Assembly (NCBI GenBank): GCA_965116115.1
Contig: OZ220486.1
Location: 1,302,001 to 1,366,000 of the forward strand
Origin: JAPOXR01 sp965116115
GTDB taxonomy: Bacteria; Pseudomonadota; Alphaproteobacteria; Rhodobacterales; Rhodobacteraceae
DNA length: 64,000 nucleotides
Reading direction: 5' to 3'
The notes beneath the pieces were generated by a model. The model saw nothing but the letters and a program-made list of their open reading frames with translations, was not told the DNA's origin and ran no database searches. This document shows, piece by piece, positions 1-8,123 of this stretch. A program made the position numbers and the translations under genes. Position 1 is the stretch's first letter. Every line of letters begins with the position of its first letter.

Positions 1-234
1 AGGAAGCTTCCTGCCGACATCCTGCGGATGACGGTTCATTTCCTCGGTGTTCGCCCTGTCGCACACATGTCCGACCGCATTTCCGGTCTCCGGACAGGCT
101 GCCGAGAACAGGTAGACATAGCCGTACCGGTAATCCCGCCGGATGCGCGGGCGCGTTCCCTTCCGGGCCTGGATCCGTGACAGCATCCCTTTCTGACCGA
201 TGCAGGACCATTTTATTGTCGGGCCTGGAGCACT
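1..234 (-). pseudogene. IS630-family transposase, partial at left edge
   Basis: Read on the minus strand, an open frame runs off the left edge and contains IGQKGMLSRIQARKGTRPR, then RYGYVYLFSAACPETG and CDRANTEEMNRH. These are typical of the middle of an IS630-family DDE transposase of the IGQKG/GTRPR type, different from the three IS630 copies elsewhere in the window. The upstream catalytic region is not recognisable beyond about base 234, so the gene looks truncated on that side. The other side lies outside the window. Confidence 0.6.
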
Positions 235-451
235 GATACGGCAGGGAACGGGCATGCTTGAAACGCCCCGGTTTTCTGCGTGCCGGTTTCAGCAGCCGCT
301 GTCAGCGGATCGGCGCTCCAGGCGCGCTTTTCGGAGCATCCGGGCACGGCTGCCCCGTCGCGCCGTCCGGCGGCGCGTTCCCGGCGCATCGCGCGGGGTC
401 AGGAGCGGCGGTTCATCCGCCGGGCGGGATAAGGATCGCGTCGAGCGCGTC

Positions 452-1823
452 TCAGTCGCGGGCGGCGTAATGCCGGTCAGCCTCGGGCATACAGCTGAAG
501 CGTCCGCCGCAGCGCACGACAGCGACAGCGGCGTTCGTCAGGCAGGACAGGTTGCGCGGCAGATGGCGCGCACAGGCCCGGCAGCGGTCCTCGTCGTAAG
601 TGAAGTCGCGCGCGCAGTGAACCCGGTTCTCTATGACCCGGCAGTCGCGCACGAGCCTCAGAAGCGCCTCGGGTCCGGCGCGCTCGGGACCGAGCGAGGT
701 AAGGCGACAAGTCGCTTCGACGCTGCGCTCTCCGGTCTTGATGATCTCGCGCTCGATGCGGACAGCCTGGCGGCGACCGTGGAGAGCGGCGCAGCCGTGC
801 TGTTCGGGGCCGGAGAGGTCGACTGCGGCACAGCGGCGGCGCTCGATGCGCCCGTGTCCCTTTTCGAAGGTCTCGAACGAGGGCGCGTCCTTGAAGTCGA
901 CAGCCTTGAGGTCGTCGAGGACAGTCTCCTGGTTCTCCTTGACCGCGGTGACGACATAGTCGGCGCGCCGTTCGAGAAGCCGGCGGGCGGTCTCATGCTG
1001 AGCGCGCATCGCGTCCATGGCAGCGATGCGGCCCGCGACGTCGACGCTGCCGGCGAGGTCCCGCACGGCGGGAATCTCGTTGCTCTTCGTATCGACCTCG
1101 ACTTGCCCGAGCACCGTGCCGGTCCCGTGTTCGACGGCCGCGGCTGTCATCCGCCGCCCGTCCTCAGTCTGTCTGGAAGCGCCGCGGATATCCTTGCCGT
1201 CCATGGCGAGCGGCGTGTCCGCGTCGACCTGTTGCGCAGGCTGCAAGCCGATGGCGTCGGCTGGCGTGTCGGGCGGCAGGTCGGCGAGGATGTCATGGAA
1301 GGCAGTGATCGCAGGCGCGGTGCAGCGTTTCCTCGACGGGCTGAAGAACGAAGCTGCCGCCGCGAGCTGCTCCTGAGTGAGCAGGGCGGCGAACTGAGCG
1401 AACGCGGTCACGCCGCGGCAGCCGGCGAGCCGGGCCGCGACGGCGATCGCGGGAACGGTTCTCAGCGGACAGCGCTTGCCCCGGGGCTTGCGGCACTCGG
1501 GGACCTCGCCTGAACATGCGAACAGGCTGCGCGGGCCGGACGCGGCCATCGGCCCGGCGCCGGAACTGCCGCTCCGCGGACCAGCCGATCCAGCGGTCGC
1601 GCGCGGCGAGCTTGAACGCGCCCGGCTGCCGGCCGGCTGGCGCGATCCAGGTCTCGCCGTGCAGGGCGACATGGCGCAGGCCCTTTCCGATGATGCCGTG
1701 AAACCGCAGGCAGTGATGCTCCTCCATAAGACGGTACTGGAGCCGGTGCTCACTCGCGCCGCGGGTCGGGCGCACCGCTGCTTCGCGAAGGTCGATGGAG
1801 GAATCCGGGGGCGGAAGAATCAT
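452..1823 (-). pseudogene. ISAs1-like transposase with DUF4338 (DruA-like) N-terminal region, frameshifted
   Basis: Two minus-strand frames must be joined. The first (about 1823-1530) reads YRLMEEHHCLRFHGIIGKGL and then GAFKLAARDRWIGWS, the pattern of the DUF4338/DruA-like domain. The second (about 1480-452) reads MDGKDIRGASRQ, VDTKSNEIPA, DAMRAQHETARR and KGHGRIERR, the DDE core of ISAs1-family transposases, and ends with RDFTYDEDRCRA and RHLPRNLSCLTNAA. The frame changes near 1480-1530, so a full protein cannot be made without recoding. Such fusions are known among large ISAs1-type transposases. I infer an inactive element; no terminal repeats were identified. Confidence 0.65.
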
Positions 1824-1885
1824 AACAGCCGGAAGCTTACCGCATCGAAAACGGGATGCCTGGCCTGAAAATCAGCATACGCTGA

Positions 1886-2119
1886 TCACCGGGCCGACAA
1901 TTGAATAGCCCTGCAATCCATCCCCGGACGACCGTTGGGCTGGTCGACATCGACGAAGAACTCCTCGTCGAAAATCCGCTGAAGGCCGCGCTGGCGATTG
2001 ACATAAAGATGCTGCAGGCCCCTGAGAACATTCTCGATGTCATCCCGCGACTTCGGATTGATCTTCAGGTCTTCGATGGCCGTCGAGCCGAGGCGGGCCG
2101 GTTTGATCAGGCGTCTCAT
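1886..2119 (-). pseudogene. ISNCY-type transposase N-terminal remnant
   Basis: The minus-strand frame reads MRRLIKPARLGS, INPKSRDDIENVLRGLQHLYV and IFDEEFFVDVDQPNGRPGM, the N-terminus of an ISNCY-type (IS1202-like) transposase. It stops after 77 residues, before the catalytic region. Related broken copies lie at 34975-35615, 51443-52949 and 61709-62290, so this is one of four dead copies of the same element. The remaining bases to 2268 hold only A-rich sequence with a repeated AAGAAAAAAACAC. Confidence 0.65.
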
Positions 2120-2268
2120 ACTGTTCTCCCGGTGAAAAACGCGGCGAAGATTGCCGCGATCAGGGCTTAATCACCGGATTCTTGGCGAAAACGCTAATTC
2201 TCTGCAAGAAAAAAACACCTCAAAATATTGAAAATGATAAGAAAAAAACACTTTTCTTGCAAGCACTA

Positions 2269-3636
2269 GTAGTCTGACACAGCGGGAATGATGTTAATCA
2301 GTGTTCGGCAGACGTCCTGATCCCCGGCTGTTGACTCTCCGTTGAAATTGCAGCAGCAGCTTCAGTCTGAACAAAGACAAATGCTGTCGGCCGGGCATTT
2401 CAGCTGGATTCTGAGCAGGAATCCAGCGGCTGAGGCTTGTTTCGCGCTGGCGGCGATTCAAGAGGCGGGAAGCTATGACGGACTGACGGGAACAAACCGG
2501 ACGCAAGATACAGCATGTGCGGCTCGAAGATCACGAGCGGGCCGAACCAGCGGAGATCGTCTCATCCGGCCGGGGTTCGGCCGAGCGGCGGCGGCGGGCG
2601 CATGTCCTTCTTCTCACGGATCAGAACCGGAAGAGCGGCGCGCGCACTGATGCCGACGCCGCCGATTCCGTCGGGGTCGGCACGGCGACTGTCGAGCGGC
2701 TCCGCCGGCGTTTCGTCGAGGAGGGTATGGCGGCTTCAGGCGCAGGCCGCGGTTGAACCGCGTTCCTCCGAAGCTTGACGGCGAGGGCGAGGCGAAGCTG
2801 ACGATGATCGCCTGTTCGGAACCTCCCGAAGGGCGTTCCTCACAGCCGCTGGAACTGCTCGGCGAGCGGCTGGTCGCGTTGAATGTCGTTGACAGTATTT
2901 CCCGGGAAACGGTCAGGAGGACATTAAAAAAAAACGATTTGAAACCGCACCTTACGAGGTGCTGGCGCATTCCGGCGGAGAACAGCGGCGACTTCGCGTA
3001 CTCGATGGAGGATGTGCTTGATGTCTATCAGCGGAAGTTCAGCGAGGATGAGGTTCTGGTTTGCACAGCCGAGGCGACCAAGCAGCAGACGAAGGAAATC
3101 CGTGCGGCTTTGCCGACTGCTCCCGGCCGGCCGGCGCGCTTCGACTGTGAATACGAGCGTAACGGGACGGCGAATCTGTTCATGGTTCATGCGCCGCTTG
3201 CGGGCTGGCGGCACGTCAAGATCACCGACCGCCGGACGAAAAAAGATTTCGCTGAGCTCCTCAGGGACATCGCCGACGTTCACTTCCCTGGCAAAAAAAT
3301 CGTGCTGGTCACAGCTGACCTTAACACACACAAGCCAGTGAGTCTTTACTGCGCTTTGCCGCCGGACCAGGCCGGCAGGCTCCGCAAGCGTTTCGAGGTT
3401 CATCATGCGCAGAAACACGGCAGCTGGCTGAACATCGCCGAGAGCGAGATCAGCGTGCTGAGCCGTCAGCGCCTGTCCCGGCGCATTCCCGACCGGGAGA
3501 CGCTCTGCTGCGAGGTTTCGGCATGGGAAAAAGCGCGCAACGCCGACCCGGCCCCGGTAAAATGGCGGTTCACCGCCGAAGACGCGCGCATTAAACTGCA
3601 TTCTCTCTATCCATCAATTCAACAATGACGGACTAC
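2269..3636 (+). mobile_element. IS630-family element, copy 1
   Basis: The ends are inverted (GTAGTCTGAC at left, complement of GTAGTCCGTC at right) and flanked by TA at 2267-2268 and 3637-3638, inside CTAG sites. TA target duplication is the hallmark of the IS630/Tc1 group. The element is 1368 bp and carries one transposase region. Its right end supplies the stop codon of the neighbouring PIN gene on the opposite strand. Two sister copies are at 17887-19246 and 33482-34847. Confidence 0.8.
2517..3628 (+). pseudogene. IS630-family transposase, copy 1 (split and catalytically altered)
   Basis: An N-terminal HTH part (2517-2756, with VGVGTATVERLRRRFVEEG) ends just where the second frame starts (2753-3628, 291 aa). 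The second frame carries the linker, the DDE core and GSWLNIAESEISVLSRQ, which holds the catalytic Glu. At the second catalytic Asp this copy reads VTADLNTH where copy 3 reads PAMDNLNTH, so the aligned Asp is Ala here. The A tract after the linker is nine bases long and keeps one frame, whereas copies 2 and 3 have eight. The protein is probably inactive. Confidence 0.75.
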
Positions 3637-4115
3637 TAGGTACCCTGCCGACTCGCGCATCGTTGTCGATTCAAAAAGTCCCGTCGTTGCTTGCGGCTGC
3701 CGGCAAGCGGATACAATAACCGTTGTCCTGTTCTCATAGCCGGCAGAATACCTCTGTCTTTGAAGTCTTCACGGAGTTTGCCGTCCTGTGAGCAAAGAAC
3801 TTTGGCGTCACTTGCAAGCGCTAATGACAAGATATGTGAATCATTTGATCGAAGGTTCTTCTGCACAATTTGATCGTCAGCAACGGAAAGTTGCTCCGTC
3901 GAGATTTTCCGAAGCTGTCCACCTTGGTCATAGCGCCGGATAAGTTCCATAACGGCACCGTTTTTTTGCAGTTCTGTAAAGTATTGCCCGGCACTGGAGA
4001 TCGCCAGTATCCCGTGCCTACTGCCAATCCACGAAAGAAACAACCTGTCGCCAAGGCCTTGCCGCTTGGCCAGTACAGAAAATGAGTCCGCATCAACGAT
4101 AGCGACCACGCACAT
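3636..4115 (-). CDS. PIN-domain nuclease-like protein, last gene of ubiquitin-like operon
   Basis: 159 aa. The start reads MCVVAIVDADSFSVLAKR, with the acidic DxD at the first PIN strand. It is followed by SNDSHILSLALASDAKVL and CSQDGKLREDF, the usual later acidic positions of PIN ribonucleases. It starts 13 bp after the AAA ATPase stop, with AAGG upstream of ATG, so it is the fifth gene of the 7725-3636 operon. The stop codon TAG comes from the CTAG/TA border of IS630 copy 1, so the natural C-terminus was probably replaced by the IS insertion; the last residues may be new. Predicted metal-dependent RNase acting with the ATPase next door, perhaps as effector or toxin. The function is inference. 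Confidence 0.7.
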   Translation of the reverse strand: MCVVAIVDADSFSVLAKRQGLGDRLFLSWIGSRHGILAISSAGQYFTELQKNGAVMELIRRYDQGGQLRKISTEQLSVADDQIVQKNLRSNDSHILSLALASDAKVLCSQDGKLREDFKDRGILPAMRTGQRLLYPLAGSRKQRRDFLNRQRCASRQGT

Positions 4116-4128
4116 TTGCTTTACCTTT

Positions 4129-5391
4129 CTACTTGAGACCCAGCAGGCGCTCTGTTTCCGTCAAAAAGAACTCCCGGTAAGTGTCAGGTGGGTCCACCAC
4201 ATTCCCCTGCGAATCGACCGAGATATTGTAAATTCTGGATTCAGAACCATCTTCGTTCTTCTCAAAATACAGAATCACCAAATCGTCGGGCTGCAATACC
4301 CGTCGCATCACGCACAACCGAAAGCGGTCAACAATATGGTCACTGTGCGTCTCGATTATGTAGTCGTGTGACCCTTCCGCCATATACTGAGCTAATTTGG
4401 CCTGGGCCACTGGATGTACGTGAACTTCCGGTTGCTGCAGCAAGAATGTACTCGGCGTATCGGCTACAGCTATGGCGTGAATAAGAGGGAGTAGTGAATG
4501 CACACCGTAGCCCACGTCGATCAGATTATGGGAACCTGCGGCTGTAGTGACCGACACTTCCACTTCATCACCCGAGCTGGACCAGTTCAACGCTATGTCG
4601 TCCCACAAGCCTAACGCCTTACCGGCCCGGGCAACCCGTGCCCGTTCCAAAGAAACGCTCAAATGCCCCGGAGGCTTGCTGTAACTGCGCTGCCTGGGAG
4701 GCGCATCGGGCTCCAAAGCTCTAACGCAAAAACTACGTTGCGCCGGCAGTGGCATTTCGGAGCGGAAGAAGTTGACAAACTTCCCAAAGGCGGCGATTGT
4801 TTCCGATGTTTCCTGGATACTTTGACGTTTTGCAAATATCGCCCTATCCGCATCGTAGGGGAGAAATCCATGACGCACGTAACGTGACAGCCAAGTAGAA
4901 ATGGGTAGAAAGGATATATGCGCCCAATCCATGGAAAACTCAAAATTCGGCCCCCGGAACATCAACTTCTTTTCTCTCCTGCTGTCACCACTGCCGGTTA
5001 ACATTTCTATGCGCGCAGACGAGGCGTCTTTCCCTGCGAAAGAAAAGACTGTACGTGTTTCAAACGGCCGTCCTACATTGTCGCGTCTAAAGGAGAATTC
5101 GGCGGTGGAGTGAATGTGATCGTCATATCGACCGGCAATAGTAAAATCGGCAGTGTTCGATCGAGCTATCGAGTCGTAATCACCCATGGAAAAGGGAGGA
5201 CGATCAAAGGGATGATCGTAGGTCAGGTCGATTAGATTGGAGAGATGGGCGAATGCATTGTAGCAGCCAAGGAAAGTGGATTTTCCGACACTGTTTTCGC
5301 CGACAAGCAAAGTAATGCGACCCAAGCGTGCGTACTGGGCGGAGTTGAAACATCGAACGTTCTGGATAAAGATTTCGCTTATACGAGGCAT
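4129..5391 (-). CDS. OLD/AAA15-like ATPase, fourth gene of ubiquitin-like operon
   Basis: 420 aa. The N-terminus reads ISEIFIQNVRCFNSAQYARL and then the Walker A GENSVGKST at residues 31-39. A Walker B-like segment FLLQQPEVHVHP lies near residue 315 and a histidine switch IIETHSDHIVDRF near 337. This order matches the AAA15/AAA_21 SMC-like ATPases seen in OLD, Gabija and PtuA-type defence proteins. There is no TOPRIM nuclease domain, so any nuclease would have to be the adjacent PIN protein. Its ATG shares one base with the stop of the JAB-E1 gene (TAATG), so translation is probably coupled. I infer a sensor or effector ATPase tied to the ubiquitin-like modifier; its role is unknown. Confidence 0.8.
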   Translation of the reverse strand: MPRISEIFIQNVRCFNSAQYARLGRITLLVGENSVGKSTFLGCYNAFAHLSNLIDLTYDHPFDRPPFSMGDYDSIARSNTADFTIAGRYDDHIHSTAEFSFRRDNVGRPFETRTVFSFAGKDASSARIEMLTGSGDSRREKKLMFRGPNFEFSMDWAHISFLPISTWLSRYVRHGFLPYDADRAIFAKRQSIQETSETIAAFGKFVNFFRSEMPLPAQRSFCVRALEPDAPPRQRSYSKPPGHLSVSLERARVARAGKALGLWDDIALNWSSSGDEVEVSVTTAAGSHNLIDVGYGVHSLLPLIHAIAVADTPSTFLLQQPEVHVHPVAQAKLAQYMAEGSHDYIIETHSDHIVDRFRLCVMRRVLQPDDLVILYFEKNEDGSESRIYNISVDSQGNVVDPPDTYREFFLTETERLLGLK

Positions 5392-6869
5392 TAGCGGTCC
5401 CCTGAAAACAGTGGCAGGTGTGCAAGCAGATTTCTACACTTCTTGAGAAAACGACGCATGATGGATTCTGCGGTTAGCGTATCGTGAGGCGCAACGTGAA
5501 GGAACGGGTACTTGAATTGATCGCCGAGGGCGGTCTTCCCGACTACCGAACAGTGTTCGTTGCACTCCAAATCTTCCACATCGAGTCGGTTTGGAATTAG
5601 GCTGTAGTGCTGTCGGCCCGTGCGATCGGGCCACCAAGTGTCAGCTATCACAAGTCGTATCATCGCGATGACCATTGACGTCGCAAGGTTTGCGCTGATG
5701 GGGAAGACGTTCTGATTGCGCGACGCCTGACCGGTGTCGGTGAGTTTGCGGACATAGGTCGGATCGTCCAGAGAACCGTCATCATCAAGGACAACATCGG
5801 TACTGGTATATTGGCCGTCGCATCGCAGACAACGAAACATCGGGCCGATGGTCGTGACGCCCCAAGCCGCCTGGCCGAGTGTGCCGTCCGGCTTGTTGTC
5901 GATGAACACGCCTCCGGATATGACGGGAATGCAATGTGCATATGCGACATGATTCAGAAGATCCTTGGGAAGCGGACGATCCACGGCGGAGAATAGGATA
6001 TCGCAATCGAGAGCGGCGGCGAAGGCGCGATTGTCTTGAATGGGCAAGGCGAAGGTTTGAATAGCAAACCTCGCGGCGGTCGCCGACCGGCTGGCGTGTC
6101 GGGCGACGAGGTCGACCTTCAGAGAGCCGATATCGTTTTCCGAAGCGTATAGCAGGCGGTCGAGATTATGGACCTCGATCCGATCCGGATCGATGATCGT
6201 GAGCCTTTCCATGCCCATCCTTGCCAAGGATTCGGCAATCACGCAGCCCACGCTTCCGACCCCGACGATACCGAAATGGAGGCCTGAGAGGTCTCGTTGG
6301 CGTTTGTCGCCCCAAGTGTCGACCGTGCGCTGTAGAAGTCTGCGTCGCTCGCCTGCGGAGCGTTGCTTGAACGTCACCCGAAAGCGTCGGCCGACAACGC
6401 GGACCTTTTCGCACCAAGTTCGATTGAAGGTATCGCCGTCCCAAGTCCAGAACCGAGCGCTCCAACTTAGATCCGTGCCGAGCGTCAGCCCAACGAGAGG
6501 CAGCCCGGTTGCACGAGCGGCAGGTGAGACTCGATCTCGCTCGGCGACGATGTCAGGCGCGCTCATATCCTGCCAACCGCCGGTGAAGTGGTTATGCATG
6601 AATGCCAGCCCGGCACCCCGCTGTAGGGCAATTCGAGTAGCACGGGTCAAGTAAGAGGGTTCGAAACTTGCGCCACCATGCAAGTTACGTTCACCTTTAT
6701 CCGGGACCAATATCTTGAATACGATAGCAACTTTTCTGTTGGTCCCCGTTGAAGGACGCCAAAGGGCAAAACAAAGATCTTCCTGCATATGTCCGGTGTT
6801 AACGTACCGGAGCAGATGGGCGGATGCGCTTTCGTGGGCCTCCTGGGTAAGAACGGTATCGAAGGTCAA
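5391..6869 (-). CDS. JAB peptidase-E1 (ThiF) fusion of ubiquitin-like system 1
   Basis: 492 aa. The N-terminal JAB/JAMM domain has Glu30 and the zinc motif HNHFTGGWQDMSAPD (His92, His94, Ser103, Asp106). The C-terminal E1/ThiF domain has GVGSVG at 203-208, IIDPDRIEVHNLDR near 226-238, CLRC at 347-350 and a second pair CNEHC at 436-440, likely a zinc knuckle. The protein would adenylate the modifier C-terminus and cut modifier tails or conjugates. ATGA overlap with the E2 gene upstream and one-base overlap with the ATPase gene downstream. Its closest relative here is the 28895 gene, with identical JAB motif numbering. No frameshift is seen. Confidence 0.88.
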   Translation of the reverse strand: MTFDTVLTQEAHESASAHLLRYVNTGHMQEDLCFALWRPSTGTNRKVAIVFKILVPDKGERNLHGGASFEPSYLTRATRIALQRGAGLAFMHNHFTGGWQDMSAPDIVAERDRVSPAARATGLPLVGLTLGTDLSWSARFWTWDGDTFNRTWCEKVRVVGRRFRVTFKQRSAGERRRLLQRTVDTWGDKRQRDLSGLHFGIVGVGSVGCVIAESLARMGMERLTIIDPDRIEVHNLDRLLYASENDIGSLKVDLVARHASRSATAARFAIQTFALPIQDNRAFAAALDCDILFSAVDRPLPKDLLNHVAYAHCIPVISGGVFIDNKPDGTLGQAAWGVTTIGPMFRCLRCDGQYTSTDVVLDDDGSLDDPTYVRKLTDTGQASRNQNVFPISANLATSMVIAMIRLVIADTWWPDRTGRQHYSLIPNRLDVEDLECNEHCSVVGKTALGDQFKYPFLHVAPHDTLTAESIMRRFLKKCRNLLAHLPLFSGDR

Positions 6870-7246
6870 ATCTGGCTCCAGAAACGAAGAAGGTGTCTAT
6901 TGACGAAAGTCTTCATGTTCTTTTCCGAAGCGGGGAGATTGTCCCAGAAATCACTGGGCGGTGCGCTGAAGGCTTTCCATTGGCGATTATCATGGGTGAA
7001 TGATGAGTGAATAGGAAGTTGTTCATCCGGGAGGTCAGCGACATAGATGAAGTGCGGCGGGTAGTCGGGATAACTGTCTTCCTGGAAACCGATTGCAAGG
7101 GTAAAGAGCTGATCCTCAAATCTGCCCGTTGGGACTTTTTGGGTCAGCGTCACGGCTGTTTGTTGAAGAAAGCCGCTTGCAGAAACAATTTGTGGGCCAA
7201 ACCCTAACTCGCTGAGTTCAGAGCAGATCAAATCAATCGGCTTCAT
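6866..7246 (-). CDS. E2-like protein of ubiquitin-like system 1 (no Cys at expected position)
   Basis: 126 aa. It has the E2-fold signature SYPDYPPHFIYV, then SAPPSDFW and KNMKTFVNRHLLRFW, the pattern of prokaryotic E2 relatives found in multiubiquitin operons (probably the Prok-E2_E type). Its only cysteine is Cys8. At the place where the homologue at 28473 has Cys98, six residues before a conserved Trp, this protein has Thr84 (codon ACC). So either thioester transfer is not used or the enzyme works differently. The start ATG overlaps the UBL stop (ATGA) and its own stop overlaps the JAB-E1 start. Confidence 0.8.
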   Translation of the reverse strand: MKPIDLICSELSELGFGPQIVSASGFLQQTAVTLTQKVPTGRFEDQLFTLAIGFQEDSYPDYPPHFIYVADLPDEQLPIHSSFTHDNRQWKAFSAPPSDFWDNLPASEKNMKTFVNRHLLRFWSQI

Positions 7247-7725
7247 GGAGTCGGAAAAAATGCAACGGGCGTTGCTCCAGAGTGTACCGCCAGGAATTCG
7301 TCATCATTCGAAATATCGACAATATCAACCAAGTTTTGGTACTTCCGTCCGGTATTGATGTTTTCAACTATGTAACTGTTGAGTTGGTTAAGGTCGATGC
7401 TGGCGGGCTTCCCAGCGGCCCGGAGGATCTGTTCGACGGAGAGGGTCACATTGGTAGTTGTTTGTTGTTCTCCATTGACCTTGTAGTGAATTACTGTATC
7501 AAGTGGCAGCTTTGAATCTCGGTCCCGTTTTTCTGTCGTAAAGCGGGCGCCAGAGTGAATGTCGATACTCTGCTTGGGGTCGAGATGTTTGGTGTTGTCT
7601 TGAGAAATCAAGGAAAACTGGTCTGAGGACAAGCCGACGATAGCAAGTATCTCTGCAACGGATAGGGTGACCTTGCGAGTGGAGTAAGGTTCGCCGTCTA
7701 TGATGAACTCTATGGAATCCGCCAT
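7243..7725 (-). CDS. Tandem ubiquitin-like modifier (multiubiquitin family)
   Basis: 160 aa, first gene of the operon. Start chosen at 7725 because a strong AAGGAGG lies just upstream; an earlier in-frame ATG lacks one. Two beta-grasp repeats are visible: IEFIIDGEPYSTRKVTLSV (residues 5-23) and IHYKVNGEQQTTTNVTLSV (79-97). Each repeat ends in HSGA, at 57-60 and 148-151. Nine residues (TPVAFFPTP) follow the second HSGA, so a mature Gly end would need cleavage, plausibly by the JAB domain two genes downstream. The family is known from comparative genomics as multiubiquitin proteins beside E2 and E1-JAB genes. Substrates are unknown. Confidence 0.85.
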   Translation of the reverse strand: MADSIEFIIDGEPYSTRKVTLSVAEILAIVGLSSDQFSLISQDNTKHLDPKQSIDIHSGARFTTEKRDRDSKLPLDTVIHYKVNGEQQTTTNVTLSVEQILRAAGKPASIDLNQLNSYIVENINTGRKYQNLVDIVDISNDDEFLAVHSGATPVAFFPTP

Positions 7726-7835
7726 GTTATCCTCCTTGGCACCGGGCAAACAGGTGTTGCAAACTGGATGCGGTTAGCTAGCTTGTCTACTTTCTACTGT
7801 GTCGCTACCTCGTTAAGGCAGGGGGATCAGGGGAT

Positions 7836-8070
7836 GGGTAATGTCCCGATGTGTGTTGAAACTCGCATGAGCGATGCTGCCTGTCAGTTATCTACGCGGC
7901 GTCCTTGAGCCGGTCAAGCCGATTCTTTCGACGATGTTCGATGAGAGCCTGCTTGAGAACGGGCAGCTGCCTGTAGGCCTTGATGCGGCGGAAACCCTTC
8001 CCGGCCGCTGTCATGCCGGCAGCGGGCTGTCGCAAAGCCATCCCGCCGTTTCCACGACGCTTTCATCAGG
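7836..8070. repeat. Truncated IS256 end
   Basis: From about 7836 the sequence resembles the left end of the IS256 copies (ATGTCCCGATGTGTGTTGAA, then GAGCGATGCTGCCTGTC). It follows the same C-terminal transposase coding region with many substitutions until about 8070. No right end is present. This is an older, diverged copy lying directly beside copy A. Bases 8071-8115 show nothing recognisable. Confidence 0.7.
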
Positions 8071-8123
8071 AGCAGATATAGCGGTTGCGGATGTGAGTTT
8101 ATGCCGACGTTGGGGCCGTGGCG

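Noticed and set aside
200..1513. 437-codon plus-strand frame at the left end
   Set aside because: It is antisense to the ISAs1-like gene and has no family motif; GC-rich shadow frame.
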